Positions 18,221 through 27,541 of a stretch of DNA of 59,622 nt are shown here, one piece after another; the stretch's first letter is position 1, and each line of letters starts with the position of its first letter. Position numbers and translations under genes: made by a program. This DNA is from Rhodobacter sp. (GTDB taxonomy: Bacteria; Pseudomonadota; Alphaproteobacteria; Rhodobacterales; Rhodobacteraceae). Under the pieces are notes generated by a model, which saw nothing but the letters and a program-made list of their open reading frames with translations, did not search any database and was not told the DNA's origin. The DNA lies in NCBI GenBank assembly GCA_020250175.1, contig JADCEN010000021.1:1-59622 (forward strand), written 5' to 3'.

Positions 18221-19614
18221 CAGCCGATCCTGATTCCATCCCTGACCAGGCGGTCGGCAACCTGCATGATCGCCCTGCCCAGTGTTGCTGCGACAAACTC
18301 TGCCTGCTCTTCGGTGATTACAAGGGGGGGCGACATCACATTCAGATGCCCGATCGGGCGCACCAGCAGGCCCATCGCCTCGCAGGCGTCGGAAATCCGC
18401 TTGCCCACGTCCAGCTCGGCGGGCAGCAGCGCTTTTGTGGCCTTGTCGGCCACGTTTTCCACACAGATCATAAGCTTGCGGCCCCGGACCTGGCCGACCA
18501 TCGGCAGGGCTTCCAGCTCTGCCAGGCGCTGCTCGAACAGGGCACCGACGCGGGCGGCATTGCCCAGCAGGTCTTCGGCTTCGATGATCTTGATGTTTTT
18601 CAGCGCAGCGGCACAGGCCACGGGATGCCCCGAATAGGTATAGCCGCTGGTGAACCACCGCGCCCCGTCTGCGGCCATCGCGGCCCAGATCCGGTCCGAG
18701 AAGATCACCGCCCCGATCGGGACATAGCCCGAGGACAACCCCTTGGCGGTGCAGATGATATCCGGCTGCACGCCGAATTCATCCCGGCTGGCGAACCAGT
18801 GGCCCAGACGGCCAAAGGCGGTTACCACCTCGTCCGCGACGAACAGGATGTCATGACGGCGGCAGACCTCGGCCATGCGGCGCAGATAGCCTTCGGGGGG
18901 CACGATCACCCCGCCCGAGGCTTGGATCGGCTCGGCGAAGAAGCCGCCGATGGTCTCGGCGCCTTCACGGGCGATCAGCGATTCGAATTCGGCCACCAGC
19001 CAATCGCAGAAGGTCGCCTCATCCATGCCTGCGGGCGCGCGGTAGGGGTTGGGCACGCTGAGGTGGTGTATCCCCTCGGTCTTGTAGCGGAACTGCTCCA
19101 CCCGGTCGCCGGGGCGCTTGCCGATGCTTTGCGACAGGTAGGTGGAGCCGTGATAGCTGTGATCGCGGGCGACAAGGCCCATCTTGGCCGGGCGGCCCAT
19201 GCAGCTTTGATAATACTGCACCATCCGCGCGGCGGTATCGATGGCGGTGGACCCGCCGGTGGTGAAATGCACGCGGTTCAGATCGCCGGGCGCAAGGCTG
19301 GCCAGCCGGGCCGAAAGCCGGGCCGCCGGATCATTGGTCATGTCGACAAAGGTGTTGGAAAAGGCCAGCCGTTCGGCCTGTGCCGCAATCGCCTGCGCCA
19401 TGTCGCGGCGGCCGAGGCCGATGTTGGTGCACCACAGCCCGCCGACGGCGTCGAAATAGCGCTGCCCGCTGGCATCCCACAGCCAGGCCCCTTCCCCGCG
19501 CGCGATGACCAGCGCGCCCTGATCCTCGAACGGGCCGAAGTTAGTCCAGGGGTGCAGGCTATGTGCGCGATCCATCTCCCACGACGACTGGACGGCAAAG
19601 TTCGGGGCGGTCAT
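18220..19614 (-). CDS. Class III PLP-dependent aminotransferase (omega-transaminase, polyamine-type)
   Basis: 464 residues of the aspartate aminotransferase superfamily fold type I, class III. The PLP lysine is Lys291 in TAKGLSSGYVPIGA, Asp261 in FVADEVVTAFGRLG pairs with the pyridine nitrogen, and TTGGSTAID (118-126) binds the phosphate. It resembles putrescine/diamine-pyruvate and omega-amino acid transaminases. The 1-base overlap with the ureohydrolase gene suggests that it uses the amine released by that enzyme, for example putrescine or 4-aminobutyrate. The exact substrate is inferred only. Confidence 0.85.
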   Translation of the reverse strand: MTAPNFAVQSSWEMDRAHSLHPWTNFGPFEDQGALVIARGEGAWLWDASGQRYFDAVGGLWCTNIGLGRRDMAQAIAAQAERLAFSNTFVDMTNDPAARLSARLASLAPGDLNRVHFTTGGSTAIDTAARMVQYYQSCMGRPAKMGLVARDHSYHGSTYLSQSIGKRPGDRVEQFRYKTEGIHHLSVPNPYRAPAGMDEATFCDWLVAEFESLIAREGAETIGGFFAEPIQASGGVIVPPEGYLRRMAEVCRRHDILFVADEVVTAFGRLGHWFASRDEFGVQPDIICTAKGLSSGYVPIGAVIFSDRIWAAMAADGARWFTSGYTYSGHPVACAAALKNIKIIEAEDLLGNAARVGALFEQRLAELEALPMVGQVRGRKLMICVENVADKATKALLPAELDVGKRISDACEAMGLLVRPIGHLNVMSPPLVITEEQAEFVAATLGRAIMQVADRLVRDGIRIG

Positions 19615-19686
19615 CAGACACTCGTCGGTTGCTTCGGGCAGGACACTGTAGCAATTTGATCAAACACTGCCAGCCCCGGCGACGCC

Positions 19687-20085
19687 ATGTTGCACAAAAT
19701 CGCCTTGTCCGCCCTTGTCTATGTCGCCGCGGTCTTTGCTGCGGCCTTCGTGCTGGGCACGCTGCGGGTGCTTCTGGTGGCACCGCGTCTGGGCGAGCTT
19801 GCCGCAGTGGCGCTGGAACTGCCGGTTGTGCTGTGCCTGTCCTGGGTGGTGGCGGGCCGGGTCCTGCGGCGCTGGCCCCTGACGGGTCAGGGGCAGCGGC
19901 TGGCCATGGGCGGGCTGGCCTTCGCCTGTCTCATGGCGCTGGAACTGTTCCTGGCGACCCGCCTGTTCGGCAGACCGCTCGACGGGGTGCTTGCCGCCAT
20001 GACCACCCTGCCCGGCCTTGTCGGGCTGGCGGGGCAGATTGGCTTCGCGCTTGTCCCGGCGCTGCGCGGTCAGCCCGCTGGCTGA
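19687..20085 (+). CDS. Small integral membrane protein, function unknown
   Basis: 132 residues with four predicted membrane helices (about 5-27, 38-55, 75-92, 105-125) and short polar loops. It is not recognised as a named family. Its last 16 bases overlap the 3' end of the M20 peptidase gene on the opposite strand, a tail-to-tail arrangement. It is divergent from the aminotransferase gene across 72 bases. Confidence 0.7.
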   Translation: MLHKIALSALVYVAAVFAAAFVLGTLRVLLVAPRLGELAAVALELPVVLCLSWVVAGRVLRRWPLTGQGQRLAMGGLAFACLMALELFLATRLFGRPLDGVLAAMTTLPGLVGLAGQIGFALVPALRGQPAG

Positions 20086-21233
20086 GCGCGTTCCACCAGC
20101 CGGGCGAAAAAGCTGGCCCCGATGGGGGCTGCGTCATCGTTGAAGTCGAAGGCAGGGTGGTGCAGGCCAGCCCCCGGCCCGGTGCCCAGAAACAGATAGG
20201 CCCCCGGCCGCGCTTCGAGCATATAGGCGAAATCCTCGGACCCCATCTCGCGGTCCGCATGGTCATCGACCCCGTCCGCCCCGGCAATCTCGCGCGCCAC
20301 TTCGGCGGCGAATTCGGCCTGGGCCGGATGGTTGACGGTGGGGGGATAGCCGATGTCGTAGTCGATGCGCACCGCAACCCCGTAGGCCGCCGCGTGACCT
20401 TCGACGATCTCGTGGAACCGGCGCTGCACCATCTGGCGCACTTCGGGCGAAAAGGTGCGGATCGTGGCGCAGAACCACCCCTCTTCCGGAATGATGTTCG
20501 AGGCTGATCCGGTGTGAATCTGGGTGACCGACAGCACCAGATCGTCCAGCGTGTGCAGGTTGCGGCTGATGATCGTCTGCAGCGCCGACACCATGCCGAC
20601 GATGGCCACAACCGGATCGACGGTTTCATGCGGCGTCGCCCCATGGCCGCCGCGCCCGGTGACATACACAAAAGCGGTATCGACGGCGGCCATATAGGGC
20701 CCCGGCGCGGTCAGGAACCTGCCGAAGGGCAGGTTGGGCGCGTTGTGGATGGCATAGACCTGCCCGACATCGAAGCGGTCCATCACCCCCTGCTGCACCA
20801 TGATCGCGCCGCCGCCCCCATCTTCTTCGGCCGGCTGGAACAGAAGGGCCACCCGTCCGGCAAAGCGGCGCGTTTCGCACAGGTATTTCGCGGCCCCCAG
20901 CAGCATCGTGACATGGCCGTCATGACCGCAGGCATGCATCCTGCCGGGCACGGTCGAGCTGTGATCCGCGCCGGTGATCTCGTGGATCGGCAGGGCATCG
21001 ATATCGGCGCGCAAACCGGTGGTGGGACCGGCCCCCTGCCCGTTGATGATCGCCACGATGCCCGAGGTGGCGATGCCCTGGTGAATCTCATCCACCCCGA
21101 AGTCGCGCAGCCGGTCGGCGATGAAGGCAGCCGTGCCCTGGCAATCGAAGGCAAGTTCGGGGTGCCGGTGCAGATGGCGTCGCCACGCCGTCATATCGGC
21201 AGAGTAATCGGCGATGCGGTTCAGGACGGGCAT
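20070..21233 (-). CDS. M20 family amidohydrolase (hippurate hydrolase/IAA-amino acid hydrolase type)
   Basis: 387 residues. M20D metallopeptidase features: LRADIDALP (74-82), HACGHDGH (100-107) with metal and base residues, QPAEEDGGGG (133-142), a lid domain with VTGRGGHGATPHETVDP, and a C-terminal GSEDFAYMLE. Such enzymes cleave N-acyl or N-carbamoyl amino acids; the true substrate is unknown. The start MPVLNRI at 21233 is preferred, since an upstream in-frame codon at 21308 would overlap the mazG start region. Transcribed away from mazG. Confidence 0.9.
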   Translation of the reverse strand: MPVLNRIADYSADMTAWRRHLHRHPELAFDCQGTAAFIADRLRDFGVDEIHQGIATSGIVAIINGQGAGPTTGLRADIDALPIHEITGADHSSTVPGRMHACGHDGHVTMLLGAAKYLCETRRFAGRVALLFQPAEEDGGGGAIMVQQGVMDRFDVGQVYAIHNAPNLPFGRFLTAPGPYMAAVDTAFVYVTGRGGHGATPHETVDPVVAIVGMVSALQTIISRNLHTLDDLVLSVTQIHTGSASNIIPEEGWFCATIRTFSPEVRQMVQRRFHEIVEGHAAAYGVAVRIDYDIGYPPTVNHPAQAEFAAEVAREIAGADGVDDHADREMGSEDFAYMLEARPGAYLFLGTGPGAGLHHPAFDFNDDAAPIGASFFARLVERAQPAG

Positions 21234-21295
21234 TGTGGACTCCGGGCCAGTGTCTCGGCTAAGCCCTGACATGACGCGAAAACCGCAGGCCCGCA

Positions 21296-22135
21296 ATGCC
21301 CCACACACCCCTTGACCCTGCGGCCAGCGCCGCGCTGATCGCCGATCCTGCAGGTGGCATGCCCCGCCTGCTGGAAATCATGCGCCGCCTGCGTGACCGT
21401 GACTCTGGCTGCCCCTGGGATATCCAACAGACTTTTGCCACCATTGCCCCCTGTACGGTGGAAGAGGCGCATGAGGTGGCCGATGCCATCGCGCGGGCCG
21501 CCTGGGACGAATTGCCCGGTGAACTGGGCGATCTGCTGTTCCAGACCGTCTATCATGCGCAAATGGCCGACGAGGCCGGGCTGTTCGACTTTGATGCGGT
21601 CGTGGCGACGATCTGCGACAAGATGATCCGGCGTCATCCGCATGTTTTCGGCGACCAAAGCCGCGACAAGACCGCCCGGCAGCAGACGGCGGACTGGGAC
21701 CGCGCCAAGGCCGCCGAACGCGGGACTGCGCGGGTGCTGGACGGTGTCGCACTTGGCCTGCCCGGCCTGACCCGCGCGGTAAAGCTGCAAAAGCGTGCCG
21801 CCCGCGTCGGCTTTGACTGGCCGTCAACGGACGAGGTTCTGGACAAGGTCCTTGAGGAAACCCGCGAGCTGACCGAAGCGCGCCAGTCGCTGGGCGCCGC
21901 CGCGATAGAAGAGGAATTCGGTGATCTGCTGTTCGTCATCGCCAATCTGGCCCGCCATTGCGAGGTTGACCCCGAGGCGGCCCTGCGCGCGGCCAATGCC
22001 AAGTTCGAACGCCGGTTCCGCAAGATCGAAGACTGGCTTGCCGACAGCGGCCGGCACCCCGCCGACAGCACGCTAGCCGAAATGGACGCGCTGTGGAACC
22101 GCGCCCGGGCCGAGGACAAGGCCGCGCAGAAATAG
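21296..22135 (+). CDS. mazG: Nucleoside triphosphate pyrophosphohydrolase MazG
   Basis: 279 residues with two tandem MazG helical domains. The first shows CPWD (39-42), EEAHEV (56-61) and ELGD (76-79), the magnesium-binding EExxE...ExxD pattern. The second (about 160-260) carries EETRELTEA and EEFGDLLFVIANLAR. MazG hydrolyses NTPs, dNTPs and possibly (p)ppGpp to monophosphates. The ATG at 21296 is the first in frame. Divergent from the M20 gene. Confidence 0.94.
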   Translation: MPHTPLDPAASAALIADPAGGMPRLLEIMRRLRDRDSGCPWDIQQTFATIAPCTVEEAHEVADAIARAAWDELPGELGDLLFQTVYHAQMADEAGLFDFDAVVATICDKMIRRHPHVFGDQSRDKTARQQTADWDRAKAAERGTARVLDGVALGLPGLTRAVKLQKRAARVGFDWPSTDEVLDKVLEETRELTEARQSLGAAAIEEEFGDLLFVIANLARHCEVDPEAALRAANAKFERRFRKIEDWLADSGRHPADSTLAEMDALWNRARAEDKAAQK

Positions 22136-22158
22136 TTCCTGACAACTTCAGTCATCTA

Positions 22159-22187
22159 TTGACGGTCGGGGCCGGATCGGGCCTATG
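22159..22187 (+). promoter_or_regulatory. Possible promoter of the ferric-binding protein gene
   Basis: A ttgacg hexamer at 22159-22164 with a 17-base spacer to cctatg at 22182-22187 resembles a sigma-70 promoter. It lies about 35 bases before the start codon, and an aaaagga ribosome site follows at 22206-22212. The spacing is good but the -10 box is weak. Confidence 0.35.
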
Positions 22188-22219
22188 GGGGGCACAATAC
22201 TTTACAAAAGGACTCAACA

Positions 22220-23233
22220 ATGATGGTACGGAGTTCCGCCCTTGCCCTTGCGCTTGCACTGTCCTCTGCGGCGCTTCCTGTTCTGGCCGAGGAGGTGAAT
22301 GTCTATTCCCACCGCCAGCCGGAACTGATCCAGCCGCTGATCGATGCCTTCACCGCCGCGTCGGGGATCACCGTCAATGTCGCCTTTGTCGACAAGGGCA
22401 TGGTCGAGCGGCTTGTGGCCGAAGGCAACCGGTCGCCCGCCGATCTGGTCCTGACCGTGGACATCGCGCGCCTGGCCGAAGTGGTGAACGCGGGCGTGAC
22501 CCAGCCTGTCGACTCGGCCGTGTTGCAGGCCAACATTCCCGCCCGGTACCGCGACCCGGCGAACCGGTGGTTCGGCCTGACCAGCCGCGCCCGCATCATC
22601 TATGCTTCCAAAGACCGCGTGGCCGAGGGCGAGGTAACCACCTATGAGGATCTGGCCGACCCGAAATGGAAGGGGCGCATCTGCACCCGGTCAGGCACGC
22701 ATGACTACAACCTGGCGCTGCTTGGGGCAGTGATCGCCCATGACGGCGCGCCTGCGGCCAAGGCCTGGGCCGAAGGGGTTCGGGCCAATCTGGCGCGCAA
22801 GCCCGCCGGTGGCGACCGTGATCAGGTCAAGGCGATCTGGGCCGGGGAATGCGACATCGCGCTGGGCAACACCTATTACATGGGCCAGATGCTGGCCGAT
22901 CCGGAGCAGGCCGAATGGGCCAATGCCGTGCGCATCGTCTTTCCGGCCTTTGCCGGGGGTGGCACGCATATGAACATCTCGGGCATGGCCATGACCAGGG
23001 CCGCCCCGAACCGGGACGCGGCACTGAAGCTGATGGAATTCCTGTCCTCGGACGAGGCGCAGAGGATTTATGCAGAAACCAACCACGAATTTCCCGTAAA
23101 GCCGGGGGTGCCGGTTTCGCCGCTGGTGGCAAGCTGGGGGCCGTTCACGCCCGATTCGCTGCCCCTGACCGAGATTGCGGCCCAACGCCCCGTGGCGCTG
23201 AGGATCATGGAAGAGATCAACTTCGACGGCTGA
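22220..23233 (+). CDS. Ferric iron-type ABC transporter substrate-binding protein (FutA/FbpA family)
   Basis: 337 residues with a signal peptide (cleaved after ...LPVLA, residue 23). The mature start EEVNVYSHRQ has the Tyr29 region typical of FutA/FbpA proteins, and the iron-coordinating Tyr pair is present at Tyr219-Tyr220 (GNTYYMGQM). It would bind Fe3+ in the periplasm and deliver it to an ABC permease. No permease or ATPase gene is adjacent, so the partners must be elsewhere. It has its own likely promoter and a terminator directly after, consistent with a monocistronic unit. Confidence 0.9.
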   Translation: MMVRSSALALALALSSAALPVLAEEVNVYSHRQPELIQPLIDAFTAASGITVNVAFVDKGMVERLVAEGNRSPADLVLTVDIARLAEVVNAGVTQPVDSAVLQANIPARYRDPANRWFGLTSRARIIYASKDRVAEGEVTTYEDLADPKWKGRICTRSGTHDYNLALLGAVIAHDGAPAAKAWAEGVRANLARKPAGGDRDQVKAIWAGECDIALGNTYYMGQMLADPEQAEWANAVRIVFPAFAGGGTHMNISGMAMTRAAPNRDAALKLMEFLSSDEAQRIYAETNHEFPVKPGVPVSPLVASWGPFTPDSLPLTEIAAQRPVALRIMEEINFDG

Positions 23234-23238
23234 TCCTG

Positions 23239-23263
23239 CGCGCCGGGGCATCACCCCGGCGCG
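23239..23263 (+). terminator. Hairpin after the ferric-binding protein gene
   Basis: A perfect 10-bp stem (23239-23248 with 23254-23263) and a 5-base loop, starting 5 bases after the stop codon. The following bases are ttccgg, so the U-tract is short. It probably terminates or stabilises the transcript before the nucleoside hydrolase gene. Confidence 0.55.
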
Positions 23264-23331
23264 TTCCGGTGATGGACAAGCCGCCGCCCTTCGGCTTTTC
23301 TGCGCCCCGGCACGGGCGAAGGAAACAGGCT

Positions 23332-24270
23332 ATGGCACGTCAGATCATCATTGATACCGATCCGGGGCAGGACGATGCCGTGGCGATCCTGCTGGCGCTG
23401 GCCAGCCCCGAGGATCTGACGGTGCTGGGCCTGACAGCCGTCGCCGGCAACGTGCCGCTTCCGCTGACCCAGAAGAACACACGGATTGTCTGCGAACTGG
23501 CCGGCAAGCCGCAGATGCGCGTCTTTGCGGGTTGCGATGCGCCCTTGCAGCGCAAGCTGGTCACGGCAGAGCATGTGCATGGCAAGACCGGGCTGGACGG
23601 CCCGAAGCTGGATGATCCGGTGATGCCGCTGCAACCGCAGCATGCCGTGGATTTCATCATCGACACGCTGCGCAGCGCGCCTTCCGGCACCGTTACGCTG
23701 TGCCCGCTTGGCCCCCTGACCAATATCGCCACAGCCTTTCTGAAAGCGCCCGACATCATCGCCCGCGTGCAGCAGGTTGTGCTGATGGGCGGGGCCTATT
23801 TCGAGGTGGGCAACATCACCCCCGCCGCCGAGTTCAACATCTTTGTCGATCCCGAGGCGGCGGCGGTTGTTTTCGGATCGGGCGTGCCCCTGGTGGTCTT
23901 GCCGCTGGACGTGACCCATAAGGCGCTGACCAGCGCGGCGCGCATCGCCGCCTTTCGCGCCATGGGCACGCGGGTGGGCGCGATGGTAGCGGAATGGACC
24001 GATTTCTTCGAGCGCTTCGATGTGCAGAAATATGGCAGCCAGGGCGCGCCGCTGCATGACCCTTGTGTGATCGCCTATCTGCTGCGCCCCGACCTGTTCT
24101 CGGGGCGGTTCATCAATGTCGAGATCGAAACGAAAGGCGAGTTCACCCTGGGGATGACCGTCGCCGACTGGTGGGGCGTGTCGGGCCGCAAACCGAACGC
24201 GCTGTTCATCGGGCATGTCGACGAGGCCGGTTTCTTCGATCTGCTGACCGGGCGCATCGCGCGGCTTTGA
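23332..24270 (+). CDS. Inosine-uridine-type nucleoside hydrolase
   Basis: 312 residues of the IUNH family, which splits ribonucleosides into base and ribose. The calcium-binding N-terminal motif DTDPGQDDA is at 8-16, GPLTNIA and a VLMGGA segment follow, and the C-terminal HDPCVIAYLL supplies the last metal aspartate. Base specificity cannot be predicted. The start ATG at 23332 follows a ggcgaaggaaacagg ribosome site; longer in-frame starts would run through the upstream terminator hairpin. Confidence 0.92.
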   Translation: MARQIIIDTDPGQDDAVAILLALASPEDLTVLGLTAVAGNVPLPLTQKNTRIVCELAGKPQMRVFAGCDAPLQRKLVTAEHVHGKTGLDGPKLDDPVMPLQPQHAVDFIIDTLRSAPSGTVTLCPLGPLTNIATAFLKAPDIIARVQQVVLMGGAYFEVGNITPAAEFNIFVDPEAAAVVFGSGVPLVVLPLDVTHKALTSAARIAAFRAMGTRVGAMVAEWTDFFERFDVQKYGSQGAPLHDPCVIAYLLRPDLFSGRFINVEIETKGEFTLGMTVADWWGVSGRKPNALFIGHVDEAGFFDLLTGRIARL

Positions 24271-24300
24271 GCGGGCCCGCGCCGGAACCGGCAGCGCCCG

Positions 24301-25557
24301 TTACAGATCGCGGTAGCGCGCCTGCTGCCGTGCCGTCCAGCGCACGGCGATGTGGTAGCCGGTTTTCGTCTGGCGCTCTGCCTGCACCACCCCAGCCTCA
24401 TGCAGCCAGGCGCGGCGGCGGCCATCCTCAAACCCAAGGCGCAGCTCGCGGTCCGTCTTTTCTTCCTCGAAGGCAGCGGATACCGCCTCCAGCAGGCGCG
24501 GCAGGCCTTCGCCGGTCAGCGCCGACAGGGCAAGAACGGTGTCGCTGCGCGCGGCCTGCACAGCCAGCGCCGCGCGCGCTGCCGGTTCGACCAGATCGAG
24601 CTTGTTCCACACCTCCAGCAGCGGGGTATCGGCGCTGACGCCAAGGCTTGCCAGAATCCCGGCCACATCGGCAGCCTGCTGTTCCGTCTCGGGGTGAGAG
24701 ATGTCGCGCACATGCAGGATCAGGTCCGCCTCCAGCACCTCTTCCAGCGTGGCGCGAAAGGCCGCGACAAGCTGTGTGGGCAGGTCGGAAATGAACCCCA
24801 CCGTGTCCGACAGGATGACGCGCCGCCCCGAGGGCAGTTCCAGTGCGCGCATCGTCGGGTCCAGCGTGGCAAAAAGCATGTCCCTGGCCAGAACCCCGGC
24901 CCCGGTCATGCGGTTGAACAGCGTTGATTTGCCCGCGTTGGTATAGCCGACCAGCGCCACCACCGGAAACGGCACCTTGCGGCGCGAGGCGCGGTGCAAC
25001 TCGCGGGTTTTCACCACACGGTCCAGTTGGCGCCTGATCCGGATCACCTGATCGTCGATCGCACGCCGGTCTGATTCGATCTGCGTCTCGCCGGGGCCGC
25101 CGACAAAGCCGAAGCCGCCGCGCTGCCGTTCGAGGTGGGTCCAGGCGCGCACAAGACGGGTGCGCTGATAGCTCAGCGCGGCAAGTTCCACCTGCAGCAC
25201 CCCTTCGCGGGTCCGGGCACGGTCGGCAAAGATTTCCAGGATCAACCCGGTCCGGTCCAGAAGCTTGACGCCCCATTCCTTTTCCAGGTTGCGCTGCTGC
25301 ACCGGGCTGACCGGGCCGTCCACCAGAACCAGACCCACATCCAGCGCGGCAAATCTGGCCTTCAGCGCGGCAACCTTGCCGGTGCCGAACAAAAGCCCCG
25401 GATGCGCCCGGGCCAGGTGAACAGCCTCGGCCCCCGTCACCTCCATGTCCGGAAGGGCTGTGGCCAGCGACACGGCTTCGGCCAGGGCCGGTGCGGCGGG
25501 GCGGCGCGCCCTGCCGGACCCTGTGTCAGGATGCAGCACATAGGCCCGCATCGGCAC
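24301..25557 (-). CDS. hflX: GTPase HflX
   Basis: 418 residues. Ribosome-binding GTPase that splits stalled or heat-damaged ribosomes. The N-terminal HflX domain contains LFGTGK and GGFGFVGGPGETQIE; the G domain has GYTNAGKST (204-212), a DTVGFISDLP switch region and NKLD. The chosen start is a GTG (25557) followed two codons later by ATG. The frame stays open upstream and looks coding (DDIRAPGRDPRDRRA) without an ATG, GTG or TTG, so the true start may be unusual. Downstream of hfq, as in many proteobacteria. Confidence 0.94.
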   Translation of the reverse strand: MPMRAYVLHPDTGSGRARRPAAPALAEAVSLATALPDMEVTGAEAVHLARAHPGLLFGTGKVAALKARFAALDVGLVLVDGPVSPVQQRNLEKEWGVKLLDRTGLILEIFADRARTREGVLQVELAALSYQRTRLVRAWTHLERQRGGFGFVGGPGETQIESDRRAIDDQVIRIRRQLDRVVKTRELHRASRRKVPFPVVALVGYTNAGKSTLFNRMTGAGVLARDMLFATLDPTMRALELPSGRRVILSDTVGFISDLPTQLVAAFRATLEEVLEADLILHVRDISHPETEQQAADVAGILASLGVSADTPLLEVWNKLDLVEPAARAALAVQAARSDTVLALSALTGEGLPRLLEAVSAAFEEEKTDRELRLGFEDGRRRAWLHEAGVVQAERQTKTGYHIAVRWTARQQARYRDL

Positions 25558-25631
25558 CGCCCGCCTGTCGCGCGGATCGCGGCCCGGGGCGCGGATATCA
25601 TCGCCGCCGACGTCTGCGGGAAGATCAGAGA

Positions 25632-25865
25632 TCAGTCTTCACCTTCATAAAGGTTGATCGGCGCACCCGGCATGATGGTCGAGATCGCGTGCTTGTAGAC
25701 CAGCTGCGATTGCCCGTCCCTGCGCAGCAGCACGCAGAAATTGTCGAACCAGGTGATGACGCCCTGCAGCTTCACCCCGTTGATCAGGAAGATCGTCACC
25801 GGAACCTTGGCCTTCCGGACATGGTTGAGAAACGCATCCTGCAAATTCTGTTTATCGGCAGCCAT
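25632..25865 (-). CDS. hfq: RNA-binding protein Hfq
   Basis: 77 residues. Sm-like hexameric RNA chaperone pairing small RNAs with mRNAs. Sm1 ([25 protein letters not shown]) and Sm2 ([11 protein letters not shown]) are intact, with the conserved YKHA. The ATG at 25865 is preceded by an aaggg site; a longer frame reaching 25994 runs through unrelated sequence. hfq-hflX order is conserved, here following trkH. Confidence 0.97.
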   Translation of the reverse strand: MAADKQNLQDAFLNHVRKAKVPVTIFLINGVKLQGVITWFDNFCVLLRRDGQSQLVYKHAISTIMPGAPINLYEGED

Positions 25866-26013
25866 CGGATTTATACCCTTGTTCTCTGGCAGTTTCTTGT
25901 CGTTCTTCTTCGTGCCGCCCCCTTTGGCCGGCGTCAGACGGGGGATAGCCTGAATATGATGCGGGACAGGCGGAGATTCCAGAGCCAAAAGCACAGCCGG
26001 TTGCCCGCCCGGT

Positions 26014-27531
26014 TCAGCGCCGCCAGCTTTCGGGGATCAACAGCGCCAGAATTGCCAGGGTTTCCAGACGGCCAAGAACCATGGCGGCAGCCACCACGAT
26101 CTTCGCGGCAGGGCCAAGACTGTTGTAGGACAAGGGGGCCTCGGCAGCGACCGCAACCAGGGGGCCGGTCGTGGACAGGGCGGCGACGGCAAAGATCATG
26201 GCAGGTTCAAATTCCAGGCCGGTCAGCGTCAGCGCCGCCATGACGATGGCAATCGAAATGGCAAACAGCATGAAAAAGATCCAGGCAACATAGGCCCCAT
26301 CGCCGCGCAGGTGCCGCGCCACCGCCCCGTCACCGCCGACGGAATTGGGATGGATCAGCCGTTCCACCTCGCGCTGCCCAAGCCTGTACAGGGCGAAGAC
26401 CCGCAGCAGCTTGACCCCGCCCGCCGTTGTGGCCACCCCGCCGCCGATCAGCGCAAGGCCCAGCAGGACCAGGCCCGACGACCCCGGCCCGGCCCAGTTG
26501 CGCGAGGCCCCCCAATCCTGCGAGACAAAGCCCGTCGTGGTCAGGAAGGACAGCGTGGTAAAGACCGATCCCCACAGCGCCTGTGCCCCGTGCAGGGCGC
26601 TGGCGAGGGTGCCCTTTTCGTAAGGCCCCGTCCAATGCTGCAGGAATTGGACAAGCGGCAGCACCGCAAGGCAGATGATCGCCATCCTGACTTCCGGGTC
26701 CCGGTGGATGGGAACCAGGGTGGAGGACATGATGTTGCCGTAAAACGCCCGCCGGCTGATCGCAAAGAACAGGAAGACAAAGATCATGGCCTCGCCCATC
26801 CCCCCGGACGGGCTTTCCGCAACGCCGGTTCCCGGCGAAATGCCGCTGGTCGACAGCGTGGACATCGCATGGCACAGGGCCACCAGGCCGCCGTCCCCCG
26901 CCATCAGAAGCAGGACCCACAACACCAGGGTCAGGCCTCCGTAGACCGGAAAGATCGCTAGGGCATAGCGTGTGATCCGTTCGGACGGATCGGCGATCCG
27001 GGTGATCTGCGATGTGCCATAGGTGCTGCGGCCGACCGCCCCGCCGGAAATCACCTCGAACCCGCCCAGGTTCAGCGGTGCCAGAATGGCCACCGCCGAA
27101 AGCAGCACAAAGAACCCGCCCAGCCATCCCACCAGCGCCCGCCACAGATGCATCGACGCGGGCAGCCGCCCGGGATCATCATAGAGCGTGGCCCCCGTGG
27201 TGGTGAACGACGACACCATTTCAAACCAGGCATTCAGGAAGGTGGTGTCGCGCAGCGCCTGGTGGAACGGGATTGCCAGCAGGACCGGCAGCACAAGATA
27301 GGCCGCCACAAGGGCGGTCAGGTGGCTGCGCGCGGCGTTGCGCGGATGAAAGCTGGCCGTGGCAATGCCGATCATCGCCGTCAGCATCAAAAGCAGCACC
27401 GCCCCGTAGAAGAAGGACCGCGCGACATGCATGTCGCGCAGCGTCAGCGCATGGGCGGCCGGCAGCAGCATGGCCAGCGCGCCGATCCCCATCAGGATCA
27501 CCAGAAACGGCAGATCAAGGATGCGCCGCAT
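26014..27531 (-). CDS. trkH: Trk-type potassium uptake membrane subunit TrkH
   Basis: 505 residues, an inner-membrane potassium-translocating subunit with about ten membrane helices and four degenerate P-loops. Selectivity-filter-like segments are visible as [31 protein letters not shown] and AALSTTGPL. It works with cytoplasmic TrkA, encoded 10 bases upstream in the same operon. The start ATG at 27531 gives [11 protein letters not shown]; frames extending further upstream overlap trkA. Confidence 0.95.
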   Translation of the reverse strand: MRRILDLPFLVILMGIGALAMLLPAAHALTLRDMHVARSFFYGAVLLLMLTAMIGIATASFHPRNAARSHLTALVAAYLVLPVLLAIPFHQALRDTTFLNAWFEMVSSFTTTGATLYDDPGRLPASMHLWRALVGWLGGFFVLLSAVAILAPLNLGGFEVISGGAVGRSTYGTSQITRIADPSERITRYALAIFPVYGGLTLVLWVLLLMAGDGGLVALCHAMSTLSTSGISPGTGVAESPSGGMGEAMIFVFLFFAISRRAFYGNIMSSTLVPIHRDPEVRMAIICLAVLPLVQFLQHWTGPYEKGTLASALHGAQALWGSVFTTLSFLTTTGFVSQDWGASRNWAGPGSSGLVLLGLALIGGGVATTAGGVKLLRVFALYRLGQREVERLIHPNSVGGDGAVARHLRGDGAYVAWIFFMLFAISIAIVMAALTLTGLEFEPAMIFAVAALSTTGPLVAVAAEAPLSYNSLGPAAKIVVAAAMVLGRLETLAILALLIPESWRR

Positions 27532-27541
27532 CGCGGTGCCG

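Noticed and set aside
25866-25994. N-terminal extension of hfq
   Set aside because: The extra 43 residues do not match any Hfq, and a good ribosome site precedes the standard start at 25865.
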